Below are positions 48,359-57,353 of a stretch of DNA of 64,000 nt, piece after piece (the first letter of the stretch is position 1; each line of letters starts with the position of its first letter). Under the pieces are notes generated by a model, which saw nothing but the letters and a program-made list of their open reading frames with translations, ran no database searches and was not told where the DNA came from. Origin of the DNA: Spirochaetales bacterium (GTDB lineage Bacteria; Spirochaetota; Spirochaetia; SZUA-6; DRHE01). The stretch covers positions 62,001 to 126,000 of the forward strand of contig JAUVWI010000002.1 in NCBI GenBank assembly GCA_030604195.1, given 5' to 3'. The position numbers and the translations under genes were made by a program.

Positions 48359-49579
48359 ATGAATTTAAAAAATGATCTTAATATCCTGCTTGTTGAAGAC
48401 TCATCAAGTGAGCAGAACTATATAAAGCAGGTCATCCATTCTTTAGGCCATACTGTTACAACCTGTGCCCGCGGTGAAGAGGCTTGGGAACTTTTCAAGA
48501 TGAATAATTTTCAACTGCTCCTTCTCGACTGGATACTACCGGGCATGGATGGCCTGGAGCTGTGCCGTCGTCTGCGAGCTACCCCGGCCGGAGAGAAAGT
48601 CAGTATAGTGGTTATAACTGCGCGCAGTGAACCGGAAGATCTAGAAAAGGTTCTGGAAGCGGGCGCCGATGATTACATCTCCAAAATGGCCGGGCTAGAT
48701 CTTTTCCGGGTAAGGCTGCGTATAGCCCTGCAGCAGGCCTATATGCGAAAGGAAAGAGTGAACGCGGAGGAAAAACTGGCAGGGCTTAGCAGCCGCTTGA
48801 TCAGGGACCAGCACGCAGCCGCCAAAATTCAGCAATCCCTGCTGCCGAAGACACTGCCGGTTTGCCGTGATCTCTCTTTTGACTACCTGTTTATGCCCTG
48901 TGAAGAGCTGGGCGGAGATATGCTGAATATCTTCCGGCTTGATGAAAACAAAATTGGTTTTTATCTGGCCGATATTGCCGGCCATGGCATCGAGGCGGCG
49001 CTTTTTGCGGTAATGATTAACAGTATTCTTCAACCCAGCACATATCACTCTTCACTATCCAGATGGTTTTTAGAGGAGAGCAGAACTTACCGTATTGTGC
49101 AGCCGGCAGCTGTCGCTGAGAAGCTCAATAAGGAATTTCCTTTTGGAGTAAGCGACCAGCTAATCTTTACTCTGATTTATGGTATTTTAGACTGTAAATC
49201 CTTTACCCTGAAATATAGTGCAGCAGGACATCAGGGCATTATGCTTCAATCTGGTGCGCAGGGGGCCAGGGCAATCAAGAGGCCGAGCTTTCCAATCGGT
49301 GCTTCCCCTGAGCCGGGATATGAAGAACAAATCATACAATTACAGCCGGGAGACAGGTTTTTTATCTTTTCAGATGGAGTTTCAGAGGCCAGCAATTTAA
49401 AAAATGAACAATTTGGAGATAATCGGATAAAGGAAACCCTTGACCGAACTTCCGAACTGAATATCAAGGATAGTGCTAAAGAGATTTTTTCAGATCTTTC
49501 CACTTTTAGAGGGAGTAAAGATCAGGAGGATGATGTGACCATCCTCTCTATTGAGGTTTTACCGCAAAGTCAGCGGTAA
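48359..49579 (+). CDS. response-regulator PP2C phosphatase (RsbU/SpoIIE type)
   Basis: The protein of about 406 residues joins a receiver domain (residues 5-125, phospho-acceptor in LLLLDWILPGMDG) to a SpoIIE-type PP2C domain (about 185-400) with EELGGDMLNIF, LADIAGHGIEAALFAV, FSDGVSEA and a final DDVTILSIE; these supply the metal-binding aspartates. Such proteins dephosphorylate anti-anti-sigma factors in partner-switching cascades. GGAAG lies 8 bases before ATG 48359; TTG 48344 is an alternative. No anti-sigma-antagonist gene is adjacent. Confidence 0.9.
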   Translation: MNLKNDLNILLVEDSSSEQNYIKQVIHSLGHTVTTCARGEEAWELFKMNNFQLLLLDWILPGMDGLELCRRLRATPAGEKVSIVVITARSEPEDLEKVLEAGADDYISKMAGLDLFRVRLRIALQQAYMRKERVNAEEKLAGLSSRLIRDQHAAAKIQQSLLPKTLPVCRDLSFDYLFMPCEELGGDMLNIFRLDENKIGFYLADIAGHGIEAALFAVMINSILQPSTYHSSLSRWFLEESRTYRIVQPAAVAEKLNKEFPFGVSDQLIFTLIYGILDCKSFTLKYSAAGHQGIMLQSGAQGARAIKRPSFPIGASPEPGYEEQIIQLQPGDRFFIFSDGVSEASNLKNEQFGDNRIKETLDRTSELNIKDSAKEIFSDLSTFRGSKDQEDDVTILSIEVLPQSQR

Positions 49580-49588
49580 GAGAACAGG

Positions 49589-50083
49589 TCAACCCGCGGC
49601 AAATTTGCCGGCATCCCGCTCTAGAGCGATCTTGCCTGTTCTAATAGATTCCAGGATTTTATAATTTTTAAATAGATTTAAAGCATTGTCCACTGCGGTT
49701 GTATCACCGGTTATTTCCAGGGTCCAGATGGATTTTGCTGAATCTATAATCCGCGCCTGCACTGCGGTTATAATCTGCAGGAGCTCCGCCCTTTTAGCCT
49801 CGTCAATTTCAATTTTAACCAGGGCATGCTCTCTTTCCACACCATCCTCCGGTTTTATATCCCAGACCTTGATAACATGAACCAGTTTCTGCAGCTGTTT
49901 TCTAACCTGCTCTAAAACACGGTCATCACCCTGAACTACAATTGTAAACCTGCTTTTACCAGGGATGTCTGTGTGTCCCACGCTGAGGCTTTCTATATTA
50001 AAACCGCGCCTGGAAAAAAGAGATGAGATCCTGTTCAATACTCCCGGAGTATCTTCGCAGAGAATGGATATTGTATGTTTCAT
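49589..50083 (-). CDS. ilvN: acetolactate synthase small regulatory subunit
   Basis: The 164-residue protein starts with an ACT domain (ISILCEDTPGVLNRISSLFSRRGFNIESLSVG) and has the usual second domain (VKIEIDEAKRAELLQII). It binds valine and regulates the large subunit. It follows ilvB by 10 nt, and the operon is preceded by an attenuator at 51798. It ends convergent to the phosphatase gene. Confidence 0.95.
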   Translation of the reverse strand: MKHTISILCEDTPGVLNRISSLFSRRGFNIESLSVGHTDIPGKSRFTIVVQGDDRVLEQVRKQLQKLVHVIKVWDIKPEDGVEREHALVKIEIDEAKRAELLQIITAVQARIIDSAKSIWTLEITGDTTAVDNALNLFKNYKILESIRTGKIALERDAGKFAAG

Positions 50084-50093
50084 CTTTTACCTC

Positions 50094-51755
50094 CTATTCA
50101 ACATATTCTAAAAGAGACGAGCCGGTTACCATGGGGTAGACATTAGAAGTATCTTCCAGGGCAAAATCAATTACACATACCCGGTCAGCAGAAAGAGCCT
50201 TTTCCACGGCAGGACTAATTTCCTTTTCCTCAACCACCCTCATACCCTGGGCGCCCATGCTTTCAGCCAGCTTGCTGTAGTTTACAGCTTTTCCCAGCTT
50301 ACAGCTTCTGTACCTCTTGCCGTAAAATATATCCTGAAGCTGGTTGATCATACCCAAACAGTAATCATTCATTATCATAACAATTATTGGGATATCCTCT
50401 TCAACAGCGGTGGCTATTTCCTGGCAGTTCATCATAAAAGAGCCGTCACCGGAGATGGTTATCACTTTGCGGTCAGGTTGACCTGTTTTCGCTCCAATTG
50501 CCGCAGGCACTCCGAATCCCATTGTTCCCAGTCCGCCCGAGGTAATAAATGAGCGGCTCTTTTGAATGGGAAAGTAATGAGCGGTGAATATCTGGTGTTT
50601 ACCCACGTCCGTAACGATTAAGGGGTCCCGGGAAATCTCAAATAGTATTCTCAATATGTTGGGGATACTGACTCCGCTCATCTTTCCTTTCAGCGGATGA
50701 TCATGAGCAACTTTCTTTAAGAAATTACGCCATTCAGAATGTTTTTTCAGGGGTAAAAGGTCGGCGAGCTGACCGATTATATTCTTTGCATCACCTACAA
50801 TGGGCAGATCAACAGCTACATTTTTGCTGATCTCGGCAGGATCAATATCTATGTGGATAATTATTGCCTGGGCAGCAAAGGTGTCTAAGGGACCGGTTGA
50901 CCGGTCACCAAAGCGGGTGCCAACCGCTATAATCAGGTCAGATCTTTGAATTGCCGTATTGGCCTCGATCCGTCCGTGATAACCTATCATGCCCAAACAA
51001 TTCTTATGAAGATTGGGAAAAGCAGCCTTACCCATAAGGGTATATACCACCGGTATGTCTCCTTTTTCAGAGAGTAAGCGAAGCTCTTCATTGGCTTCGG
51101 CATAGAAAACACCGCCGCCTGCAATTATCAGCGGCCTTTTAGCATTTTTTATCAGGTTAAGCGCTCTTTTAACCTGGCCGGGATGTCCCTTAACAGTTGG
51201 ATTGTAGCCCTCCAGAGGGTGGCGTTTTGAGTTTTTAGAAGAGAATTCCTCCAGTTGAACATCCTTGGGAATATCAATTAACACCGGTCCTTTGCGTCCT
51301 GATGAGGCAAGATAGAATGCTTCTTCTATGCGGAAGGGAAGTGAATCAGCCTGCTGAATAAGATAGTTGTGTTTGGTTATGGGCAAGGTTATACCGGTGA
51401 TATCCACTTCTTGAAAGGCATCATTACCGATCATTGTGCGTGGCACCTGCCCGGTTATGGCTGCAACAGGTGAAGAATCCATATAAGCATTTGCCAGTCC
51501 GGTTACCAGGTTGGTGGCGCCGGGACCGCTGGTAGCCATACAAACCCCAACTTTACCGGTGGCGCGTGCATAGCCGTCGGCCATGTGTGCCGCTCCCTGT
51601 TCATGTCTGGTAAGAATATGCCTTATTGAAGATCTGGCAAGTTCATCGTAAATCGGAAGTGTAGCCCCCCCGGGATAACCGAAGATTACTTCTACACCCT
51701 GATTTTCCAACGACTTGACAATCGCCCTGGCACCGGTCATTTTATTTTTTTTCAT
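50094..51755 (-). CDS. ilvB: acetolactate synthase large subunit
   Basis: This TPP- and FAD-dependent enzyme makes acetolactate or acetohydroxybutyrate, the first step of valine, leucine and isoleucine synthesis. The 553-residue protein shows GYPGGATLPIYDEL and ARATGKVGVCMATSGPGATN in the N-terminal domain, FGDRSTGPLDTFA in the middle, and the TPP motif GDGSFMMNCQEIATAVEEDIP to NDYCLGMINQ near residue 430. Expression is likely controlled by leader peptide 51862-51948 and terminator 51798-51838. Confidence 0.96.
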   Translation of the reverse strand: MKKNKMTGARAIVKSLENQGVEVIFGYPGGATLPIYDELARSSIRHILTRHEQGAAHMADGYARATGKVGVCMATSGPGATNLVTGLANAYMDSSPVAAITGQVPRTMIGNDAFQEVDITGITLPITKHNYLIQQADSLPFRIEEAFYLASSGRKGPVLIDIPKDVQLEEFSSKNSKRHPLEGYNPTVKGHPGQVKRALNLIKNAKRPLIIAGGGVFYAEANEELRLLSEKGDIPVVYTLMGKAAFPNLHKNCLGMIGYHGRIEANTAIQRSDLIIAVGTRFGDRSTGPLDTFAAQAIIIHIDIDPAEISKNVAVDLPIVGDAKNIIGQLADLLPLKKHSEWRNFLKKVAHDHPLKGKMSGVSIPNILRILFEISRDPLIVTDVGKHQIFTAHYFPIQKSRSFITSGGLGTMGFGVPAAIGAKTGQPDRKVITISGDGSFMMNCQEIATAVEEDIPIIVMIMNDYCLGMINQLQDIFYGKRYRSCKLGKAVNYSKLAESMGAQGMRVVEEKEISPAVEKALSADRVCVIDFALEDTSNVYPMVTGSSLLEYVE

Positions 51756-51797
51756 TGCTTCCCCCTTTTATATTTACAACCAGGCAGATTCAGGTGC

Positions 51798-51838
51798 AAA
51801 AAAAAACCTGCCGCCTTTATTATCTAAAAGGCAGCAGG
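51798..51838 (-). terminator. ilvBN attenuator terminator
   Basis: On the minus strand CCTGCTGCCTTT and AAAGGCGGCAGG pair over 12 bp (one G-U) around an 8-nt loop and run into nine T residues. The 5' arm can instead pair with GGCAGCAG in the end of the leader peptide reading frame, forming an antiterminator. Confidence 0.88.
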
Positions 51839-51861
51839 CCCAAAATAACTTTAGTTTCGGC

Positions 51862-51948
51862 CTAAAAGCTGCTGCCGTCCGGTAAAAGTAGTACAGCTAC
51901 CACTAGAAGAGAAGTTAATACTGTTCTACTGTTGGTGAACGACATCAT
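51862..51948 (-). CDS. ilvL: ilvBN leader peptide
   Basis: A 28-codon minus-strand frame begins with two methionines and includes the run TVLTSLLVVAVLLLPDG, rich in leucine and valine codons. The TAG stop lies 24 bp from the terminator hairpin. The layout copies the enteric ilvB/ilvG attenuators, in which ribosome stalling at scarce branched-chain aminoacyl-tRNAs prevents terminator formation. The ribosome binding site is weak. The gene name follows the enteric usage and is an inference. Confidence 0.78.
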   Translation of the reverse strand: MMSFTNSRTVLTSLLVVAVLLLPDGSSF

Positions 51949-51960
51949 AACAATCTGCTT

Positions 51961-51989
51961 ATATTATTAATAATCAACTATCCGGTCAA
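51961..51989 (-). promoter_or_regulatory. ilvBN promoter with tandem CCTTGACCGG repeats
   Basis: On the minus strand TTGACC (51984-51989), a 17-bp spacer and TAATAT (51961-51966) form the promoter. The -35 lies in one of two direct CCTTGACCGG repeats (51982-51991 and 52001-52010). The plus-strand promoter of the next gene must lie downstream of these, before 52132; nothing else is seen in 51949-52131. Confidence 0.6.
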
Positions 51990-52131
51990 GGCTATTTTCC
52001 CCGGTCAAGGTTTTTGCCGGAAAATACTCCTGCTTTTGAGCCTCTTTTGTATTATAATAGAGAGCAAAAGTCCTAATAAATTAAAGAATTGAGCCGTAAT
52101 TAATTAAAGGAACTTAAAAAAGGAGGAAAAA

Positions 52132-52350
52132 ATGGCTAAAAAGGCAAAACATATGAAGCTGGCAACCTATTTAATTCAGAATGGTTATCTGACTGTAGAG
52201 CAAGCACAGGAAGTAATGCAAGAGCAGGAAGTGCCAGGAGAGAAGAGGAAGGAACGCTTTGGTAGAATTGCCGTTAAAAAGGGCTTTATTTCAGAAGATA
52301 AATTAAACCAGGCAGTACTGAAAAAAGAGCGCGAAGAATTCGGTTACTGA
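52132..52350 (+). CDS. small protein of unknown function, MshEN-like motif
   Basis: This 72-residue basic protein has an excellent ribosome binding site (AAGGAGG). It holds two copies of a short helical pattern: LATYLIQNGYLTVEQAQEV and FGRIAVKKGFISEDKLNQAV. This resembles the repeated half-motif of MshEN/GspE-N domains, which bind cyclic di-GMP in some ATPases, but here the domain stands alone. The function is unknown. The gene next to it encodes a sensor-like ATPase. Confidence 0.75.
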   Translation: MAKKAKHMKLATYLIQNGYLTVEQAQEVMQEQEVPGEKRKERFGRIAVKKGFISEDKLNQAVLKKEREEFGY

Positions 52351-52440
52351 GAAAAGCGGAGCCGGGAGATTTTAAGCAAAAGTAAGGGCTATTGTTTTTA
52401 AGCGGCAGATACTACATAATAAGCAATTATGAGGTAATAG

Positions 52441-53715
52441 ATGAAACAGATAGCAGTGTTAAGCACCGATGGTATCGTCAACCGCAAAATAGAGTACTAT
52501 TGCAAACAAACCGCTTCTGATTTCTCTCCCGTTTTTCTGGAATCAGAAGGTAAATCATTAGAATATCTAAATTATGAACTGCCTGAAATAAGTGTATTAA
52601 ACTTTTCTGATCCAGAGATCAATATGAAGAAGATTATCAAGATTATTGAAGATGATCCCTGGATACATTACGGCGGTATAATTGGTATCCATAATTTCGA
52701 CGATGAAGCAAAACTGGAAAACAGCTTAAAGAATAACAATATAGTCAGTTTGATCTCAATGGGCAGCATGGACTTTAATTTCCCGCGGGTTTTAAAAATA
52801 TTGAATCAGAACAGGCAGATCATCTTTCAGCGGGAAATCCAGCGCCAGTTGTTAACCAGTATTTCCGGTTCCTTTATTATTGACAATGACCCTTTTGATG
52901 TTAAGACCTACTCCAATTTAGTGTCAAATTACCTATACAATTCAAATTTTATCAATAGCGATGAAAAAGACGGGCTCCATGTTTCACTTATGGAACTGTT
53001 AATAAATGCCATTGAACATGGTAACTGCAGGATATCTCATCAGGAAAAGAGTGAATGGCTTGATGCGGGTAAGAATATTTTCGATCTGATGCGGGAAAAA
53101 AATCAAAATCCGAAAATAGCTAAACGAAAGATATATTTTAAATACCGGATAACGCCGAAGAAATCCACCACCTTTGTCATAAAAGATGAAGGCGATGGTT
53201 TTGACTGGCGTAAAAGGGTCAAGCAGATAACTGATAAAAACTACCTGCTACTTCATGGCCGGGGAATAATGATGGCTAACCATTATTTAAAAAATCTCAG
53301 CTATAATGAAAAAGGGAATGAAGTGAGCTTCGAAATGGAGCACCAGGTTAATGAGAGTAATGTTCTGCCCGGTGTTTTCAATGATCAGGAAGAGAGGGTT
53401 TTTGAAAATGGCGAAACAGTATTTACTGCCGGCGAAGAATCGAACTTTCTCTATTACATAGTTTCCGGCAAGCTGAAGATAATAGCTAAAGGCAAGATCC
53501 TGACCCGGCTTACTCCGGACGATATCTTTCTGGGAGAGATGTCCTTCTTGTTAAATAACCGTCGGTCGGCAACTGTAAAGTCAGAGGGAAGAAGCGTTTT
53601 ACTGAAAATATCAAAGAAATCATTTGTAACCGCTGTTAAGAAAAATCCCCACTATGGAATATTTCTTTCCCGCCTGCTCGCGCAACGCCTGGATAGGCTG
53701 AACCAGCTTTTCTAA
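52441..53715 (+). CDS. HATPase_c (anti-sigma kinase-like) protein with cyclic-nucleotide-binding domain
   Basis: The 424-residue protein has three parts. Residues 1-125 look like a degenerate receiver fold. Residues about 175-305 form a GHKL ATPase with LMELLINAIEHGN (N box), KDEGDGFDW (G1) and HGRGIMMANHYL (G2). Residues about 325-424 form a cNMP-binding domain (GETVFTAGEESNFLYYIVSGKL, FLGEMSFL). It could be a switch kinase sensing a cyclic nucleotide, a natural partner for the RsbU-type phosphatase at 48359. Probably cytosolic. Confidence 0.82.
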   Translation: MKQIAVLSTDGIVNRKIEYYCKQTASDFSPVFLESEGKSLEYLNYELPEISVLNFSDPEINMKKIIKIIEDDPWIHYGGIIGIHNFDDEAKLENSLKNNNIVSLISMGSMDFNFPRVLKILNQNRQIIFQREIQRQLLTSISGSFIIDNDPFDVKTYSNLVSNYLYNSNFINSDEKDGLHVSLMELLINAIEHGNCRISHQEKSEWLDAGKNIFDLMREKNQNPKIAKRKIYFKYRITPKKSTTFVIKDEGDGFDWRKRVKQITDKNYLLLHGRGIMMANHYLKNLSYNEKGNEVSFEMEHQVNESNVLPGVFNDQEERVFENGETVFTAGEESNFLYYIVSGKLKIIAKGKILTRLTPDDIFLGEMSFLLNNRRSATVKSEGRSVLLKISKKSFVTAVKKNPHYGIFLSRLLAQRLDRLNQLF

Positions 53716-53738
53716 AGGTATCAGCTGCTAATCCTTAT

Positions 53739-55697
53739 TCAATTTTTCTCCTTGAGTAATTCAGGTCTTTCTTCAATACCATCTTCAGAAGCGGAAGGAA
53801 AAGCGGAGAGTTTTGTGCGGAGAAAAGCGGTATCTTTTAAGGTTTCTTTACCGATTAAGCTGATTTTCTTAATTGATTCGGGAATGCTAATCAGGTCGGC
53901 AGTCAGATTATCCATGGCAGACATGGTGCCTTCTGCAAGATTCGTTACTTTTTCCATAGCTTGATCCATAGCCAGCACCCGGGAGTCCGTCCGTCCTGAA
54001 TATTGTTTGACCTCTTGAGTAATGCTAACCAACTCAGAAAGAGACTTCATTATTTCGTTGTTGCCGCTGGAGACCTCGGACATTCCCAGGATCATTTCAT
54101 TCATGCTCTGGGCAACCCCGGTTATGCCTTCGATAATCTGACTGATTGATGATCCGGTGTTTTCTGTGACCTTTGTTGTTTGTTTGATATTATCTATTAT
54201 ACCGGTTAGTGTACTGGAAATATTTGCTGCATTACTTGCCGTAGTTTCCGACAACTTCCTGATTTCTTCAGCAACAACAGCAAAGCCCCTGCCGTAATCA
54301 CCTGCATGGGCTGCTTCAATTGCAGCATTCATTGCTAACAGGTCGGTTTCCTTGCTTACGGTATTTATGATTTCCATCATTTCCAGAATAGTGCCTGCTG
54401 AGCGATCGATACTATTAAAAGCCCCGGTCATTTCGCTCATATTGTTTTCACCGATCCGGGCCAGACTGGTAAGATTGTTAATCAGACCTTTTTTATCTTC
54501 CGCAACTTTAGTCATGTTATTCATGGCGGCAATAATCTCTTCGACTGCAGCAGAAGATTTGGTTACCGATGCTGCCTGCTCTTCAATACGTCTATTTACC
54601 TGTTGAATAAAATCTTTAATCTCCTGAAAGGTATTATTTGAAAGGCTTATCTGTTGATTCAAGATTGTTGATCTTTCTTTAAATGAATCAATTGATACAG
54701 AAATAGATGCTGATTTGTCAGAAGCTCCAGCTGTGGCTGCTTCCATTTCCCGGCTCAATCGGCTTCCGGAAGCAGTTGCGCTTTTCAGCTCCGTAAAAAG
54801 AGCGAATAAGCTTTTTACTGACAGGTTAATTCGGTAGGAGAGGTAAGCGAATTCATCTTCCAGGGCAGAAGGAGCACCACTGTTTAAACCCCTTACGGTG
54901 TTGGTCAGTGCATTTACCGCTACCGATAAATTCTTATATCTTTTCATATCACCAAGAAAAAGCATCAGGAATCCCAGCAGGAAGGAAAAAAGATTCAGCA
55001 ACAGCAGCTGCAGCAAGTGATTTTTGAATGATAGAAATGAAGCTGTGGTGGGATAAAATATGCTTAAAAGGAGAATGTTTATCATACCTGTAGTGACGGG
55101 AATAAATAAGAACATCAATACCCGGCTTTTACTGCTTAAGCCGAAATATTTCTTATTCTCTATCAGTTCCGGGGAAATATAGTTAGCGATATAATTACCA
55201 TTGATGATGTCTTTAAGCGGTTGATCAATAATATAGAAAAGGATGAAGTAATTAATAAGTCCGGTCATGTAGGAAGCGAAAGAGGCTGAAACCAGGAAAA
55301 TAGTAAGAGCGTTTATAGTGATCTGTAGGCTGTAGTATATGTATATCGCTATAATTACCGCACCGCTGATCATTCTTAAGAAGATAAGCAGGGATTGCAG
55401 CAGCGGCAGCCTGATCAATTTTATAAACCCGCTCTCTATTTCCTGATTATTCAGGGTCTGTTGATAAAAGGCAGCAATAAATTGCGCTTTGCTGCGGGCA
55501 AGAAGATAATTAATAAGCAAGCCTAAAATGATTACCGCACCGGTAGCCGCTAACATTGAAAATAATATTGAAGCGGGTAATTGCGGAGCCATATTCAGGG
55601 TATACATAATGGACAGAGGAACTGCGCAGCCAAGCCCTATGAGTTCAGCAGCCAGATGTTGGGTAATAAATCCGGCGCCTGAAAATTTAGTCTTCAT
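53739..55697 (-). CDS. methyl-accepting chemotaxis protein with multi-pass membrane domain
   Basis: The 652-residue protein has about six hydrophobic segments in its first 250 residues and no evident periplasmic ligand domain. It ends in the cytoplasmic signalling domain, with the hairpin tip ETDLLAMNAAIEAAHAGDYGRGFAVVAEEIRKLSE near residue 445. It may sense membrane state or small molecules directly. It follows the OmpA-like gene by 15 nt, probably in one operon. Confidence 0.9.
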   Translation of the reverse strand: MKTKFSGAGFITQHLAAELIGLGCAVPLSIMYTLNMAPQLPASILFSMLAATGAVIILGLLINYLLARSKAQFIAAFYQQTLNNQEIESGFIKLIRLPLLQSLLIFLRMISGAVIIAIYIYYSLQITINALTIFLVSASFASYMTGLINYFILFYIIDQPLKDIINGNYIANYISPELIENKKYFGLSSKSRVLMFLFIPVTTGMINILLLSIFYPTTASFLSFKNHLLQLLLLNLFSFLLGFLMLFLGDMKRYKNLSVAVNALTNTVRGLNSGAPSALEDEFAYLSYRINLSVKSLFALFTELKSATASGSRLSREMEAATAGASDKSASISVSIDSFKERSTILNQQISLSNNTFQEIKDFIQQVNRRIEEQAASVTKSSAAVEEIIAAMNNMTKVAEDKKGLINNLTSLARIGENNMSEMTGAFNSIDRSAGTILEMMEIINTVSKETDLLAMNAAIEAAHAGDYGRGFAVVAEEIRKLSETTASNAANISSTLTGIIDNIKQTTKVTENTGSSISQIIEGITGVAQSMNEMILGMSEVSSGNNEIMKSLSELVSITQEVKQYSGRTDSRVLAMDQAMEKVTNLAEGTMSAMDNLTADLISIPESIKKISLIGKETLKDTAFLRTKLSAFPSASEDGIEERPELLKEKN

Positions 55698-55712
55698 AAT
55701 TCCTCCATAAAT

Positions 55713-56561
55713 TTAATCAATGAGAAAGCCAATCTCAACCCGGCGGTTCAGATGCTGTTCCGTTCTTTCCCTGGTAACCGGATTCCTGCCGCCGAGTCCC
55801 CGGACTTCAGCCTTCTTTTCCATTATCCAGCCGCTTTTTTTTAAATACTTTTCCACATTCAGTGCTCTTTGTAGAGAGAGTTTCTCTCTGCCGCGCTCTG
55901 AACCGTAAAGAGCGCAGTAGCCGGTAATATATAAAGTACCGGAGTTCCGGGCTTTTAAGAGGGTAATCAAATTCTCCAGTTTTTCCTTTGCTCTAAATGA
56001 TAGTTCGGCGCTCTCCGGGTTAAAATAGATCAACACCGGTGTGGAAGCGGGTATAATTTTTTCTTCTGCAATTGACGGAGCAACCGGAACCGGTGGTCCG
56101 GGTGTTGTGGTTGCCGGGGTTGATTGAGAATATGGTTTTAAAAAGAGCAGATAAAGAAATAACAGTAGAAAAACAATCACGGGCGGGATAATAAAATAAT
56201 TTAAGCTGGGGCTCTTAGAGAGAGAGCTTAGATTAACTATAATTTCCCGGCAGGGTTCTCCATCTAACAGTATCGTAAGAAACAATGTAACTCTATTTTC
56301 AATTCTTCCCAGAAGATCAATGGTTACTGCTCCGGCCTTTGCACGGGGGATCTCATCTATGATAACCTCCTTGATCAGGACCCTTTCTTCATCCGAACAG
56401 AAGATCCACTCTTTTTCAGGGCAAAAATAAAGCTTTATCATTCCTGAGTTCTGTAAGTCCTTTGCAGTTGTCAGGTGCAGCCCTTTAGTACCAGTCTCAT
56501 TAAGCGATAGGAAATACTTAATTCGTTTTTCAAAGAGTTCTATGAAAATGGATCCCTTCAT
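55713..56561 (-). CDS. OmpA-like domain protein with one membrane helix
   Basis: The 282-residue protein has a soluble N-terminal domain (1-120) with no signal peptide, one membrane helix (IIPPVIVFLLLFLYLLFL, about 125-142), a proline-rich linker and a C-terminal OmpA-like peptidoglycan-binding domain (about 170-282) with ITGYCALYGSERGREKLSLQRA and NRRVEI. The topology resembles MotB-like anchors, with the N-terminus in the cytoplasm. It precedes the chemotaxis receptor gene, suggesting a shared structure. Confidence 0.8.
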   Translation of the reverse strand: MKGSIFIELFEKRIKYFLSLNETGTKGLHLTTAKDLQNSGMIKLYFCPEKEWIFCSDEERVLIKEVIIDEIPRAKAGAVTIDLLGRIENRVTLFLTILLDGEPCREIIVNLSSLSKSPSLNYFIIPPVIVFLLLFLYLLFLKPYSQSTPATTTPGPPVPVAPSIAEEKIIPASTPVLIYFNPESAELSFRAKEKLENLITLLKARNSGTLYITGYCALYGSERGREKLSLQRALNVEKYLKKSGWIMEKKAEVRGLGGRNPVTRERTEQHLNRRVEIGFLID

Positions 56562-56630
56562 AGCATGAATTCTAACCTTAGAGGGATTAAGTTCAAGTGG
56601 GAAAGTGAATAATTATTGATATATCAGCGA

Positions 56631-57338
56631 TTAAATAGAGTGTCTCTGCTCAACCCGGCCGTTGTCGTGACCGATGAAGAGATGATCCACATGACGGGTG
56701 AAAATGCCGTTAGCCATTACCCCTGGTATCATCATGATTTCCTGATCCATCTTAACCGGGTTATACTGCTGCTTGAAGTTGGCATCAAGGATGAAGTTTC
56801 CGTGATCGGTTATAATCGGACCGGCTTTTACCTTGGCCATTCTTAAATTTGTCTTTGCTCCCAGCAATTGCAGCCGATGGGCTGCGGTGGTGAGCGCTTC
56901 CGGTACAATTTCAACAGGCAGGGGCAGTTTTTCTCCCAAATACTCAACCAATTTCCGCTGTTCGATCATAACCACGTACCGTAAAGAAGCATAGGCTACG
57001 ATTTTTTCCAGGAGCAGAGCCCCGCCGCCGCCTTTGGTGAGGAACCAGTGTGGGTCAACTTCGTCGGCGCCGTCAATAGTAATATCCAATTTGCCGTCTA
57101 TTGCAGGATCGCTTAAAGAGCGCAGGTGGAGCCCCAGCCGCATACACTCCACTTCAGTCTGGAAACTGGTGGGAACGAGTATTATATTACTCAGGCTGCC
57201 CTCTTTAAGCCGTTCACTAATACGAAGTACCGCCCCCAGGGCGGTACTTCCGGAACCGAGTCCGATTTTCATATTGTTCTTTATAAGGGTATCAACGGTT
57301 TTTTTGCCGATTGCCCGCTTCAGATCTGATACATACAT
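56631..57338 (-). CDS. rpiA: ribose-5-phosphate isomerase A
   Basis: RpiA interconverts ribose 5-phosphate and ribulose 5-phosphate. The 235-residue protein shows IGLGSGSTALGAV near residue 26 (phosphate-binding), the active-site DGADEVDPHWFLTKGGGGALLLEKIV near 90 and DHGNFILD near 180. It closes the four-gene pentose-phosphate operon, 15 nt after the transketolase C-terminal subunit gene. An RpiB-like gene starts the same operon. Confidence 0.95.
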   Translation of the reverse strand: MYVSDLKRAIGKKTVDTLIKNNMKIGLGSGSTALGAVLRISERLKEGSLSNIILVPTSFQTEVECMRLGLHLRSLSDPAIDGKLDITIDGADEVDPHWFLTKGGGGALLLEKIVAYASLRYVVMIEQRKLVEYLGEKLPLPVEIVPEALTTAAHRLQLLGAKTNLRMAKVKAGPIITDHGNFILDANFKQQYNPVKMDQEIMMIPGVMANGIFTRHVDHLFIGHDNGRVEQRHSI

Positions 57339-57353
57339 CTATTACTTACTGCC

